From the NCBI RefSeq assembly GCF_022879595.1, contig NZ_CP084266.1, positions 372,001 to 436,000 of the forward strand: a stretch of 64,000 nucleotides of DNA. The letters are read 5' to 3'. The DNA comes from Caballeronia sp. Lep1P3. Lineage in GTDB: Bacteria > Pseudomonadota > Gammaproteobacteria > Burkholderiales > Burkholderiaceae. Positions 1 through 8,637 of this stretch are shown piece by piece; the stretch's first letter is position 1; every line of letters begins with the position of its first letter. Made by a program: the position numbers and the translations under genes. A model generated the notes under the pieces. The model was given only the letters and a program-made list of their open reading frames with translations. It ran no database searches and was not told the DNA's origin.

Positions 1-210
1 CAATATTTGATGATCGCCGCGCCGTTGCAGCGCGTCGAGTACCGGATCGAGGCGTCGGTGCCGTCGATCGAAATCCGCCACGCGCTCGCGATGACGGAAC
101 ACGAGCCGTGCCTTCTACTGCATCGGCGGACGTGGTCGCGCGACGCGGTCGCCTCCGTCGCGAATCTGTGGCATCCGGGCGACCGTTACCAGTTCACCGG
201 ACATTTCTGA
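1..210 (+). CDS. hutC: HutC histidine-utilization repressor, C-terminal end (partial)
   Basis: The reading frame is open from the first base and stops at 208-210, so only about 69 C-terminal residues are present. The visible part has the ligand-binding (UTRA) tail of HutC: APLQRVEYRIEA near the start, EPCLLLHRRTW in the middle and a terminal PGDRYQFTGHF. HutC is a GntR-family repressor of histidine degradation that senses urocanate. The DNA-binding half lies outside the window. The downstream hutD begins one base after the stop, which fits a hut operon. Confidence 0.9.
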   Translation, partial: QYLMIAAPLQRVEYRIEASVPSIEIRHALAMTEHEPCLLLHRRTWSRDAVASVANLWHPGDRYQFTGHF

Positions 211-211
211 C

Positions 212-805
212 GTGACGATCATCCGCGCCGCTGCGCTCGCGAGCATGCCGTGGAAGAACGGCGGCGGCATCACGCGCGAAATCGCGGCGGGTCCGCCGGG
301 CGCATCGCTCGATGCGTTCGCGTGGCGGCTTTCCATCGCGGACGTTTCGGCGGACGGCGCGTTCTCCACGTTCGCGGGCGTCGATCGCGCGCTCGTGCTG
401 CTCGACGGCGCGGGCATGCGCCTGACGGACGCCGGCGGCCGGACGCAGGTGCTCGACGAACCGCTCGCGCTCGCGCGCTTTCCCGGCGAAGCGCCGGTTA
501 GTGCCAGCCTCATTCGCGGACCGACGCGCGATTTCAACGCGATGGTGCGCCGCGACCGGGCGCGCATGTCGGTGAGCGTCCGTCGCGATGAACGCTGGGA
601 GATTGCAGCCGACTGCGACGTCACTTTCGTGTTTTGCGCGCGCGGCGCGGTGAGCGTCGCGTTGGCCGGCGACACGCGCATCACGCTGGAAGCAGGCGAT
701 ACCTGGCGCATCGACCGGAGCGATGCGCGGGCTTGCGTCTGTCAGGCCGAGGTCGATGCCGCGTGGCTGCACATCCGTATCGACGAGACGATCGATCGAC
801 GCTGA
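212..805 (+). CDS. hutD: HutD family protein
   Basis: This 197-residue protein uses a GTG start one base after the hutC stop, indicating translational coupling. The N-terminus (PWKNGGGITREIA at about 13-25) is the HutD signature and the rest fits its double cupin-like fold. HutD proteins accompany histidine-utilization genes and are thought to limit hut activity, possibly by binding an intermediate such as formylglutamate. The exact biochemical role is not settled. No other hut gene lies downstream in the window. Confidence 0.9.
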   Translation: MTIIRAAALASMPWKNGGGITREIAAGPPGASLDAFAWRLSIADVSADGAFSTFAGVDRALVLLDGAGMRLTDAGGRTQVLDEPLALARFPGEAPVSASLIRGPTRDFNAMVRRDRARMSVSVRRDERWEIAADCDVTFVFCARGAVSVALAGDTRITLEAGDTWRIDRSDARACVCQAEVDAAWLHIRIDETIDRR

Positions 806-1087
806 CGCGGTGCTGGCGATTGTCTGTCAATCGGGAAATCGACTAACCCGGAGACGGAAGGCGCAGTTTGCCGATTTCTCCCGCATAAACAACCGCTTAG
901 GTCGAAAACAGCCGCCATGAGCCGCAGACCGGATTATTGCTCCGCGAACAATTATGTTTCATGAAAATCGGGGTTTCCCCTAACGCGGCGTCCTCCTACA
1001 CTTGTCATCAACGAAACGAAATCAGAAACCGCTTAAAAGCACTCGATTCCGCGTTCGATTCCAAAACAAGATTACTGGAGGTTCATC

Positions 1088-1408
1088 ATGATCAAGGCAC
1101 TCGTTCCGGCACTCATCATCGCTTCTGCTTTGGCCGCGCCGACCTTCGCGTTCGCGCAGAACAACGGTCCCGTGACCCGCTCGCAAGTGCGTGCCGAACT
1201 CGCTCAGCTCGAAAAGGCCGGCTACAACCCGTCGGAAGACCGCGTGAATTATCCGCAGAATCTGCAGGCAGCTCAGGCTCGCGTGAACGCCGAACAAGGC
1301 GCGGCGGCGACGACGTCCTACGGTCCGTCGAGCGCCGGTACGATGCAATCGGGCGCGCGCTCGGCTGTGTCGATGTCGGATCGCAACTCGGTGTACTTCG
1401 GCCACTAA
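1088..1408 (+). CDS. DUF4148 small exported protein
   Basis: This 106-residue protein has a clear signal peptide ending at FAFAQ (about residue 24). The mature part is hydrophilic and starts with the DUF4148 pattern TRSQVRAELAQLEKAGYNP. This family occurs in many copies in Burkholderiaceae; its members are periplasmic or secreted and of unknown function. A strong GGAGG site sits 6 bases before the ATG. The gene stands alone and is followed by an intrinsic terminator, so it is probably monocistronic. The 282 bases upstream hold no other gene. Confidence 0.85.
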   Translation: MIKALVPALIIASALAAPTFAFAQNNGPVTRSQVRAELAQLEKAGYNPSEDRVNYPQNLQAAQARVNAEQGAAATTSYGPSSAGTMQSGARSAVSMSDRNSVYFGH

Positions 1409-1470
1409 GCCGACGCGTGCGCAGTAACAGTCGAAAAGCGTAGTACGTAGCAACGCAGCAAGCAGTGAAG

Positions 1471-1508
1471 AAGCGCCGGCCGCGAACATCGCGGGCGGCG
1501 CTTTTTTC
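1471..1508 (+). terminator. Intrinsic terminator after the DUF4148 gene
   Basis: Arms AAGCGCCGGCCGCG and CGCGGGCGGCGCTT pair with one mismatch around the loop AACAT and run straight into six T residues. It lies about 60 bases after the DUF4148 stop. Confidence 0.85.
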
Positions 1509-1601
1509 ATGGGCGATCGATCGCGCGTCGTCCGCGCATGTGACGTTCATATGCGTCCCGCATAATCGGCGGACCGTGACTCGCGCCGCTGGTGCTCACC
1601 G

Positions 1602-2366
1602 ATGAAGCTCGTCCGCTCATTCCTCGTCGTGCTGTTGGCTTTCACGTTGCCGAATGCCGGCGCGAACGCGGCCATTCCCGATGCGCTATGGGAAATCGTC
1701 CACGACCGTTGCGTGCCGGCGGCAAGCGGCGCGGCTATCCGCCAGCAATGCGCCGACGTGAATCTCGCGGGCGGCTATGCGGTGCTGAAGGATATTGTCG
1801 GCGTCGCGCAATATCTGCTGATTCCGACCGCGCGCGTGAGCGGCATCGAAAGTCCCGAACTGCTCGATCCCGACGCGCCGAATTACTGGCGCGACGCGTG
1901 GCAGTCGCGCCATTACGTCGAGGACGCGCTGCGCCGCGCCTTGCCGCGCGACGAAATGTCGCTCGCGGTCAATTCCGCGAGCGGCCGCACGCAGAACCAG
2001 TTGCACATTCATATCGATTGCCTCGCTGCCGATGTCGCACAGGCGCTGCGCGAAGCGGGCCCGCTCATCGGCACCGACTGGACGCCGCTGCCGACGCGCC
2101 TGCGCGGGCACGCGTACCGGGCGCTGCGCATCGACGACGCAGAGCTCTCGCATACCGATCCGTTCAAAGTGCTCGCGGCGAGCGTCGCGCGCGAAGGCGC
2201 GGCGATGGGCGACCAGACTGTGTTGCTCGTCGGCGCATGGCGCGGCGACGGCGCGCGCGCGTTTTATCTGCTCAACGATCGCGTGCGGCGCGGCGATCCG
2301 GCGTCGTCGGAAGAGCTTCAGGACCACACATGCGCCGTGGCTGATCCCGCCATCGTGAAGCCCTGA
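1602..2366 (+). CDS. cdh: CDP-diacylglycerol diphosphatase
   Basis: This 254-residue protein begins with a hydrophobic signal or anchor segment (residues 1-23). It carries the HIT-like catalytic motif QLHIHIDC at residues 133-140, characteristic of Cdh. The enzyme hydrolyses CDP-diacylglycerol to CMP and phosphatidate at the periplasmic face of the inner membrane. Other Cdh features visible are the early ALWEIVHDRCVPA segment and the NYWRDAWQSR block. The length matches the family. It stands alone and converges with the pyrB-like gene downstream. Confidence 0.88.
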   Translation: MKLVRSFLVVLLAFTLPNAGANAAIPDALWEIVHDRCVPAASGAAIRQQCADVNLAGGYAVLKDIVGVAQYLLIPTARVSGIESPELLDPDAPNYWRDAWQSRHYVEDALRRALPRDEMSLAVNSASGRTQNQLHIHIDCLAADVAQALREAGPLIGTDWTPLPTRLRGHAYRALRIDDAELSHTDPFKVLAASVAREGAAMGDQTVLLVGAWRGDGARAFYLLNDRVRRGDPASSEELQDHTCAVADPAIVKP

Positions 2367-2379
2367 CGTTCGCTGGTCG

Positions 2380-3660
2380 TCAATCGAAGCCGTGAAAGAC
2401 CGCGTCGTCCGGTCCGATGGACGCGGGCGATTTCCACGTCGCGTCGCGCATGGAATGCCGCACCTGATGTTCGACGCCGAGCAGCGTCGCGAAAATGGCC
2501 ATCCGCACGGCAATGCCGTTGTCCGTCTGACGAAAGATCGCGAGCCGCGAATCGTGGTTCAGGTCGGTGGCGAGATCGTTGGCGCCGGGCCGGCTGTCGC
2601 GCGGCAGCGGATGCATGATGAGCGTGTCCCGCCCGCAGCTTTCGTCGACGAGCGCCTGATTAATTTGGAAATCCGGCGTATAGCCTTCGATCGACTCGTC
2701 GGCGAAGCGCTCTTTCTGGATGCGCGTGGCGTAGACCACGTCCGCGCCGGCGAGACCCGCGCGCAGGTCGCTCGTCTGCTCGATTGCATGGTCGCCGCGC
2801 ACAATGCGTTCGACGATATGCGCCGGCATTTCGAGCGAACGCGGCGAAACGAGCGTGAACTTCAGCCCCTTGTACAGCGACAGCAGCTTCGCGAGCGAAT
2901 GCACGGTGCGGCCGTATTTGAGGTCGCCGACCATCGCGATATGCGCGCCATCGACAATCTTGCCGAGCCGCGAAAACTCGCGCTGGATCGTATAGAGGTC
3001 GAGCAACGCCTGACTCGGATGCTCGCCGGGGCCGTCGCCCGCGTTGATGACCGGCACATTCGTCGCGCGGGCGAATTCGGCGACCGAGCCTTGCTCCGGA
3101 TGCCGCACGACGATGGCGTCGGCATAGCCGCTGATGACCCGGCTCGTGTCGTAGATGGATTCGCCCTTCGCCATCGACGAGAACGTGAAGCCGGTCGTAT
3201 CGCACACGGAGCCGCCAAGCCGGCAGAACGCCGCGCCGAAACTCACGCGCGTGCGCGTGCTCGCCTCGAAGAACAGGTTCGCGAGCACCGCGCCTTCCAG
3301 CACGCGCGTGACTTTCCGGCGCCGCGCGATGGGCTGCATCATGTCGGCGGTGCGAAACAGCGCTTCGGCGGATTCCCGCGAAAACTGGTCGACGGACAAC
3401 AACTGCGGGCGTCCCTCGTATTCGATCGCGCACGCGGAATATACGCTCTGCGTATATACACCGGCCGTCGGCGCGCTCGCCAGAATCTCGCCGACGTAGC
3501 GGGCGGCGATCTCCGGCATCGACCGCGACTCCGGCGATTCGTCCGGCAGAAGCCATGTATCGAGCGCCCGCCGCGACACGCCGATGCGCGATGCGAACGC
3601 GTCGCGCGTCATATTCAGGCGGCGCATGGCGTCGCGAAGCACGATTTGCTGCTGAGTCAC
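2380..3660 (-). CDS. pyrB: Aspartate carbamoyltransferase-like protein with N-terminal HTH
   Basis: This 426-residue protein starts at a GTG with a GGAG site 8 bases upstream. Residues about 90-410 are a complete aspartate/ornithine carbamoyltransferase: STRTR at 134-138 and HPSQ at 214-217 bind carbamoyl phosphate, and HPLPR lies at 350-354. Residues 5-40 form a predicted helix-turn-helix (MTRDAFASRIGVSRRALDTW), which ordinary PyrB of about 310 residues lacks. This longer form recurs in Burkholderia, where a normal pyrB is expected elsewhere. The catalytic half should make N-carbamoyl-aspartate. The HTH and the nearby palindromes suggest DNA binding at its own promoter, which is inference. 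Confidence 0.8.
   Translation of the reverse strand: MTQQQIVLRDAMRRLNMTRDAFASRIGVSRRALDTWLLPDESPESRSMPEIAARYVGEILASAPTAGVYTQSVYSACAIEYEGRPQLLSVDQFSRESAEALFRTADMMQPIARRRKVTRVLEGAVLANLFFEASTRTRVSFGAAFCRLGGSVCDTTGFTFSSMAKGESIYDTSRVISGYADAIVVRHPEQGSVAEFARATNVPVINAGDGPGEHPSQALLDLYTIQREFSRLGKIVDGAHIAMVGDLKYGRTVHSLAKLLSLYKGLKFTLVSPRSLEMPAHIVERIVRGDHAIEQTSDLRAGLAGADVVYATRIQKERFADESIEGYTPDFQINQALVDESCGRDTLIMHPLPRDSRPGANDLATDLNHDSRLAIFRQTDNGIAVRMAIFATLLGVEHQVRHSMRDATWKSPASIGPDDAVFHGFD
3439..3457. promoter_or_regulatory. Palindrome inside the pyrB-like gene
   Basis: A perfect palindrome, ATATACGC-TCT-GCGTATAT, lies within codons just after the HTH segment. Its core TACGC-N3-GCGTA is the same as that of the palindrome at the promoter of this gene, about 236 bp away centre to centre. 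It may be an auxiliary operator. Confidence 0.5.
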
Positions 3661-3665
3661 GGTGA

Positions 3666-3691
3666 ACGCTCCAGAATGTACGCGGAGCGTA
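3666..3691. promoter_or_regulatory. Operator-like palindrome and SD-sequestering hairpin before the pyrB-like start
   Basis: TACGC-GGA-GCGTA at 3679-3691 repeats the core of the intragenic palindrome and sits about 20 bases before the GTG, next to a TACTAT/TATACG promoter-like string on the minus strand. Overlapping it, ACGCTCC and GGAGCGT (3666-3672 and 3684-3690) form a 7-bp inverted repeat. In the minus-strand transcript the downstream arm contains the Shine-Dalgarno GGAG. Both DNA-level and RNA-level control are therefore possible. Confidence 0.5.
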
Positions 3692-3698
3692 TAGTAGG

Positions 3699-4118
3699 TT
3701 ACTCGCCGATCAGATGCAACACCAGCTCACGATGATGCGGCGTCGCCCGATGCTCGAACACGTAGATGCCTTGCCATGTGCCGAGCACCATGCGCCCGGC
3801 TTCGACGGGAATCGAAAGCTGGACGGTGGTGAGCGCCGTGCGCAGATGCGCGGGCATGTCGTCGGGGCCTTCGGCGTCGTGGATATAGCGGCCCGGCGCT
3901 TCGGGCGCGACCGATTCGAAATAGCGTTCCAGATCCGCGCGCACGTCCGGGTCGGCGTTTTCCTGAACCAGAAGGGACGCCGACGTATGCCGGCAAAAAA
4001 CCGTGAGCAGGCCGGTGCGGATGCCCTGGAGATCGATCCAGCGGTCGATGTCGCGCGTGACTTCGTGCAGCCCGCGCGAGCCGGTTGCGAGCGTGAGGTG
4101 GTGCAGTGCCTGTTTCAT
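3699..4118 (-). CDS. yjbQ: YjbQ/UPF0047 family protein (secondary thiamine-phosphate synthase)
   Basis: This 139-residue protein is full length for UPF0047. It shows HTSASLLVQENADP in the middle, then GRYIHDAEGPDDMPAHLR and a C-terminal LGTWQGIYVFEHR, the conserved metal-site and fold motifs. Some members show weak thiamine-phosphate synthase activity in Escherichia coli; the natural role is unclear. I chose the ATG at 4118 because the family begins at MKQALHHLTL; a longer frame from 4208 adds residues without similarity. Confidence 0.85.
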   Translation of the reverse strand: MKQALHHLTLATGSRGLHEVTRDIDRWIDLQGIRTGLLTVFCRHTSASLLVQENADPDVRADLERYFESVAPEAPGRYIHDAEGPDDMPAHLRTALTTVQLSIPVEAGRMVLGTWQGIYVFEHRATPHHRELVLHLIGE

Positions 4119-4220
4119 GTCGTGTTCGTCCGTGCAAGAGTGCGTGATCGAGTGTAGCGGCTCATTGGCAGCATGATGGACTATGCTTTTCGCGTGCAGG
4201 TTCATCATCGGCCGACGATC

Positions 4221-4727
4221 ATGCGAAGAACCACGACAGCCGCGCTGTGCCTCGCGACGATCGCGCGTCTTTCATCCGGCGCGCACGCGGACGACGCCCG
4301 CGCCAATCGCGCCAATCGCGGCAACGATCCCTTTCTGCACGTATCGGACGCCATCGCCGGCTGTCCCGCGCCACGCGGTCCGTTCGAGACGCAACAGGAA
4401 TGGCTGGACGAGGCACACTACCGCATCGAGCGTGGCAATAGCTGCTGGATCGCGGGGCGCTGCCGTCTGCCGAACAGCTACGACTACGACCGCGAAATCG
4501 CCGACAGCGTCACGCGCCGCCTGAACGCGCTCAACGCACAGCTCCAGTGGCGCGACAAGACGAGCCTGTGGCTGACGCTGCAACGCCGCTTCGTTTATGT
4601 CGACGGCTGCGTGTCGCCGGACTTCGACACGACGCGCTTCGTCGCGGAACTGGGCGAGACGGCGGATGTCGAGAAGATCATCGATCGCACGACGGTTCTA
4701 TCGCCTAAGCTGAAAGCGAGACCGTGA
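4221..4727 (+). CDS. Exported protein with possible BON-like region
   Basis: This 168-residue protein has an N-terminal signal peptide (MRRTTTAALCLATIA, cleavage near AHA-DDA). The second half (about 85-165) reads EIADSVTRRLNAL, then WLTLQRRFVYVDGCV and a helix, an arrangement like BON domains that bind membranes or partner proteins. The assignment is only by pattern. A short ANRANRGN repeat follows the signal peptide. The stop overlaps the GTG of nfeD by four bases, so the two are probably co-translated. Confidence 0.55.
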   Translation: MRRTTTAALCLATIARLSSGAHADDARANRANRGNDPFLHVSDAIAGCPAPRGPFETQQEWLDEAHYRIERGNSCWIAGRCRLPNSYDYDREIADSVTRRLNALNAQLQWRDKTSLWLTLQRRFVYVDGCVSPDFDTTRFVAELGETADVEKIIDRTTVLSPKLKARP

Positions 4728-6139
4728 GCGACGCCGGCTGCGGCCGGCGATTGCCGATGAGAACCAATACCGCTGACTGGCTTTTGCGTATCGCGCGGCG
4801 CGTGCTGCTGATGACGGCGCTCGGCGTGCTTGGCGCGTTCGCCCCGTTCGCTTCGCCCGCTTCGTCCGCGAGCCGCGCCGCCGCCGCGCCGGTCGTCGTG
4901 ATTCCGCTGACGGGCGCGATCGGTCCGGCGAGCGCGGACTTCGTCGTGCGAGCGCTCGCCCGCGCCGCCGACGAGCACGCGCAACTTGCCGTGCTGCGTA
5001 TCGACACGCCGGGCGGCTTCGACCTTTCCATGCGCTCGATCATTCAGGCGATCCTCGCGTCGCCCGTGCCGGTGGCCGCGTTCATCGCGCCGAGCGGGGC
5101 GCGCGCGGCGAGCGCCGGCACCTACATCGTCTATGCGAGCCACATCGCGGCGATGGCCCCTGGCACGAATCTCGGCGCGGCGACGCCGATCCAGCTCGGC
5201 GCGGGCGCACCCGAGCGCGCTGCGTCGGGCGCGTCCGAGACGGCATCGACCGAAACGCGCAAGCAAGTGCAGGACGCCGCCGCCTACATTCGCGGCCTCG
5301 CGCAATTGCGCGGACGCAACGCGCAGTGGGCCGAGCGCGCGGTGCGCGAGGCGGTCGCGTTATCCGCGAACGAAGCGCTCGCGCAGAACGTCATCGACCT
5401 CGTTGCGAGCGATGTGCCCGATCTTCTCGCCAAACTCGACGGCCGCCGCGTTCGCACCGCGCACGGCGAGCGCGTGCTCGCGACGCGCGAGGCGAGCGTC
5501 GTCGTGCTGCAACCGGACTGGCGCAGCCGCTTTCTCGCGACGATCACGGACCCGAGCATCGCGCTTGTACTCATGATGATCGGCATGTACGGGCTTTTCT
5601 TCGAATTCGCCAATCCGGGCTTCGTGCTGCCGGGCGTCGCGGGCGCGATCTGCCTGCTCGTCGGGCTCTTCGCGCTGCAGCTTCTGCCGGTGAGCTACGT
5701 CGGGCTGGGCCTCGTCGTGCTCGGCATCGGTTGTCTGATCGCGGAAGCGTTCCTGCCGACGTTTGGCGCGCTCGGCATCGGCGGCATCGTCGCGTTCGCG
5801 ATCGGCGCCCTGATGCTCGTCGATACGGACGTGCCCGGCTTCGGCGTGCCGATGGGCGTCGTCGTGGCGCTCGCGCTCGTCACCGCGTTTTTCGTGTTCG
5901 GCGTGTCGGGCTTCGCGTTGAAGGCGCGCCGGCGGCCTGTCGTGAGCGGCGGGGAGGCCATGCTCGGTACCATCGGCGTGATGCTGGACCCCGGCTGGGC
6001 GCAAGTGCACGGCGAGCGCTGGCGCGTGCGCGCCGCGTCGTCCGATGCGCTGCCCGCGACGGGCGAGCGCGTACGCGTCACCGCACGCGACGGGCTGACG
6101 CTCACGGTCGAGCCGATTAACACTTCGACATCCTTATGA
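4724..6139 (+). CDS. nfeD: NfeD-type membrane serine protease (ClpP class)
   Basis: This 471-residue protein is the long NfeD form. A signal or anchor lies at about 24-45 and a ClpP-like protease domain at 55-250, with the nucleophile Ser130 in AASAGTYI and the likely general base Lys180. Four or five membrane helices span about 285-390, and the C-terminal OB-fold NfeD domain covers 405-470. Such proteins cleave hydrophobic tails of stomatin-type partners; the next gene is exactly such a slipin. The GTG at 4724 overlaps the previous stop; an ATG at 4757 is an alternative start. Confidence 0.88.
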   Translation: MSDAGCGRRLPMRTNTADWLLRIARRVLLMTALGVLGAFAPFASPASSASRAAAAPVVVIPLTGAIGPASADFVVRALARAADEHAQLAVLRIDTPGGFDLSMRSIIQAILASPVPVAAFIAPSGARAASAGTYIVYASHIAAMAPGTNLGAATPIQLGAGAPERAASGASETASTETRKQVQDAAAYIRGLAQLRGRNAQWAERAVREAVALSANEALAQNVIDLVASDVPDLLAKLDGRRVRTAHGERVLATREASVVVLQPDWRSRFLATITDPSIALVLMMIGMYGLFFEFANPGFVLPGVAGAICLLVGLFALQLLPVSYVGLGLVVLGIGCLIAEAFLPTFGALGIGGIVAFAIGALMLVDTDVPGFGVPMGVVVALALVTAFFVFGVSGFALKARRRPVVSGGEAMLGTIGVMLDPGWAQVHGERWRVRAASSDALPATGERVRVTARDGLTLTVEPINTSTSL

Positions 6140-6158
6140 AATAAAGAGGGCTGAAAAC

Positions 6159-6920
6159 ATGGGGCTTACTTTCGGTTTCAGCGGTATCGTGCTGGCGTTC
6201 GTCATCTTCATCGTGGCGTCGGCGGTCCGCATTTTTCGCGAGTACGAGCGCGGTGTCGTGTTCACGCTCGGACGTTTCTGGAAGGTCAAGGGGCCGGGAC
6301 TCGTGCTGATTCTCCCTGTGGTGCAGCAGGCGGTCCGCATGGACTTGCGCACGGTGGTGTTCGACGTGCCGCCGCAGGACGTCATCACGCGCGACAACGT
6401 CTCCGTGAAAGTGAATGCGGTGGTGTACTTTCGCGTCGTCGATCCGGAAAAGGCCGTGATACAGGTCGCGCGCTTTCTCGAAGCGACGAGCCAGCTTTCG
6501 CAGACGACGCTGCGCGCCATTCTCGGCAAGCACGAGCTCGACGAACTGCTTTCCGAGCGCGAGCGCCTGAACAGCGACATCCAGCGCGTGCTCGATTCGC
6601 AGACGGATGCGTGGGGCATCAAGGTATCGAATGTCGAGATCAAGGACGTGGACATCAACGAAACGATGATCCGCGCCATCGCGCGTCAGGCCGAAGCCGA
6701 GCGCGAGCGCCGCGCGAAGATCATTCATGCGGAAGGCGAGTTGCAGGCATCGGAGAAGCTCTTGCAGGCGGCGCAAATGCTCGCGCAAGCGCCGCAGGCG
6801 ATGCAGCTTCGCTATCTGCAGACGCTCACGACCATTGCCGGCGACAAGAATTCGACGATCGTGTTTCCGGTGCCGATCGATCTGGTGAGCGCGGTGATCG
6901 ACCGCTTCACGAAGACGTAA
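6159..6920 (+). CDS. Slipin (stomatin/prohibitin family membrane protein)
   Basis: This 253-residue protein has one N-terminal membrane helix (about 8-24). It is followed by a band-7 domain ([34 protein letters not shown]) and a C-terminal charged helix rich in [10 protein letters not shown]. Slipins form oligomeric membrane scaffolds. Pairing with nfeD 19 bases upstream is the conserved arrangement and implies the two act together in membrane quality control. The operon ends at the hairpin at 7034-7075. Confidence 0.9.
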   Translation: MGLTFGFSGIVLAFVIFIVASAVRIFREYERGVVFTLGRFWKVKGPGLVLILPVVQQAVRMDLRTVVFDVPPQDVITRDNVSVKVNAVVYFRVVDPEKAVIQVARFLEATSQLSQTTLRAILGKHELDELLSERERLNSDIQRVLDSQTDAWGIKVSNVEIKDVDINETMIRAIARQAEAERERRAKIIHAEGELQASEKLLQAAQMLAQAPQAMQLRYLQTLTTIAGDKNSTIVFPVPIDLVSAVIDRFTKT

Positions 6921-7033
6921 GCCGCGCGTTTTCATGCGAGTCTTGTCGCGAGCGACGTTCACGCGTGCGCGCAATGCAGCTTAACTAAGTGCGTGCCCGC
7001 CGTTCGAACGCGGGGCTGCGGCGGTCCGACATG

Positions 7034-7075
7034 CTCGCCGCCTGCACGAGCGTGCAGCGGTGCGCGGCGAGTTTT
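7034..7075 (+). terminator. Strong composite terminator after nfeD-slipin
   Basis: Outer arms CTCGCCGC and GCGGCGAG (8 bp, perfect) enclose an inner hairpin CTGCAC-GAGC-GTGCAG. The outer arm is followed by TTTT. It lies 114 bases after the slipin stop, between convergent genes. Confidence 0.75.
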
Positions 7076-7172
7076 CTACGCGTGCTGGATGTCTGCGAAG
7101 CACGCGCAGGCGTTGATAGAAGCGAAGCCAGCAGCGACGACGCAGCCGTCGCCGCAAACCGGGCCTACTGAC

Positions 7173-8501
7173 TTACTTCACCGTTTTGAGCACCTTTCGC
7201 ACCGTCGCGAAAATGCGTTCGATTTGTTCGTCCTCGATGATGAGCGGCGGCGAGAACGCGAGAATGTCGCCGGTATAGCGCACGAGCACGCCGGCTTCGA
7301 AGCACTTCACGAAAATCTCGTAGGCACGCGCGCCGGGCGCGCCTTCGCGCGATTCCAGTTCGATCCCCGCGACGAGGCCGAGATTGCGGATGTCCTTCAC
7401 GTAGGGCGCGTCGCGCAGCGCGTGCGCCGCATCCTCGAACTTCTGCGCCTTCGATGCCGCGCGATCGAAGAGCTTGTCGCGCGCGTAGAGATCGAGCGTG
7501 GCGACAGCCGCCGCGGTCGCGGCCGGATGCGCCGAATACGTATAGCCGTGAAAGAGTTCGATGGCGTTCGCCGCGCCTGCCTCGACGACGGTGTCGTGCA
7601 CCTTGCGATGCGCGGCCACCGCGCCCATCGGAATGGCTGCGTTGTTGATCGCCTTGGCCATCGTTATCAGGTCGGGCGTCACGCCGAAAAATTCGCTTGC
7701 GGTTGCCTTGCCGAGACGTCCGAATCCGGTGATGACTTCGTCGAAGATCAGCAAAATGCCGTGTTTCGTGCAGATTTCCCGCAGCTTCTGAAGATAGCCC
7801 TTCGGCGGCACGAGCACGCCGGTGGAACCCGCGAGCGGCTCGACGATCACCGCCGCAATCGTCGATGCATCGTGCAGCGCGACGATGCGCTCCAGCTCGT
7901 CCGCGAGATGTTCGCCCCACGCGGGCTGGCCCTTCGAGAACGCGTTGTGCGCGAGATCGTGCGTATGCGGTAGATGATCGACCGAAGGCAACAGCGCGCC
8001 CGAGAACGTCTTGCGATTCAACGCGATCCCGCCGACCGAAATGCCGCCGAAGCCGACGCCGTGATACCCGCGCTCGCGACCGATGAGGCGCGTGCGCTGT
8101 CCTTCGCCGCGCGCCCGGTGATAGGCAATCGCGATCTTGAGCGCAGTGTCGACGGACTCCGATCCCGAGTTCGTGAAGAAGATGCGGTCGAGACCCTCGG
8201 GCATCAGCGCGGCGACCTTGCTCGCGGCTTCGAAGGCGAGCGGATGGCCCATCTGGAACGTCGGCGCGAAGTCGAGCGTGCCGAGCGCCTTCTGCACGGC
8301 ATCGACGATTTCGTCGCGGCAATGCCCCGCGTTCACGCACCAGAGACCCGCGCAGCCGTCGAGCACTTCGCGGCCATCCGTCGAACGGTAATACATGCCT
8401 TTCGCGCTCTCCAGGAGACGCGGCGCGGCCTTGAACTGGCGATTGGCGGTGAAGGGCATCCAGAACGACGAAAGATCGTCGATGACGGGGCGTGCGTTCA
8501 T
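7173..8501 (-). CDS. Omega-amino acid--pyruvate (beta-alanine-type) aminotransferase, class III
   Basis: This 442-residue PLP enzyme is full length. The PLP lysine is Lys283 in MAKAINN. The cofactor-binding motif LIFDEVITGFGR contains Asp254, and NSGSES at 111-116 grips the phosphate. The N-terminal FWMPFTANRQFK and the substrate-site sequences match beta-alanine/omega-amino acid:pyruvate transaminases, which make L-alanine and an aldehyde acid. A divergent MocR regulator with its operator in the shared intergenic region suggests control by an amino-acid or PLP-adduct signal. Confidence 0.88.
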   Translation of the reverse strand: MNARPVIDDLSSFWMPFTANRQFKAAPRLLESAKGMYYRSTDGREVLDGCAGLWCVNAGHCRDEIVDAVQKALGTLDFAPTFQMGHPLAFEAASKVAALMPEGLDRIFFTNSGSESVDTALKIAIAYHRARGEGQRTRLIGRERGYHGVGFGGISVGGIALNRKTFSGALLPSVDHLPHTHDLAHNAFSKGQPAWGEHLADELERIVALHDASTIAAVIVEPLAGSTGVLVPPKGYLQKLREICTKHGILLIFDEVITGFGRLGKATASEFFGVTPDLITMAKAINNAAIPMGAVAAHRKVHDTVVEAGAANAIELFHGYTYSAHPAATAAAVATLDLYARDKLFDRAASKAQKFEDAAHALRDAPYVKDIRNLGLVAGIELESREGAPGARAYEIFVKCFEAGVLVRYTGDILAFSPPLIIEDEQIERIFATVRKVLKTVK

Positions 8502-8576
8502 AACGGGTCTCCTCGGGAAGAACGCTCACTCTATGCCCGGACGCAGCCGCGCGGCATAGACAGTGGCTTGACTGCG

Positions 8577-8616
8577 CTGCCAACTGTGCTGGCAAAATGC
8601 TGCAAACTGTGCTGGC
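8577..8616. promoter_or_regulatory. Direct-repeat operator between aminotransferase and MocR regulator
   Basis: Two copies of the 17-mer CTGC(C/A)AACTGTGCTGGC start at 8577 and 8600, a 23-bp period, and differ at one base. Direct repeats two helical turns apart in front of a divergent aminotransferase gene are the usual MocR/GabR operator layout. The second copy ends 21 bases before the MocR ATG. Confidence 0.75.
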
Positions 8617-8637
8617 TCTCGGCGGCTCATCGATCCC

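Noticed and set aside
4298..4322. Short GCCAATCGC repeats at the start of an exported protein gene.
   Set aside because: Only two copies coding for Ala-Asn-Arg; too small to be a meaningful element.
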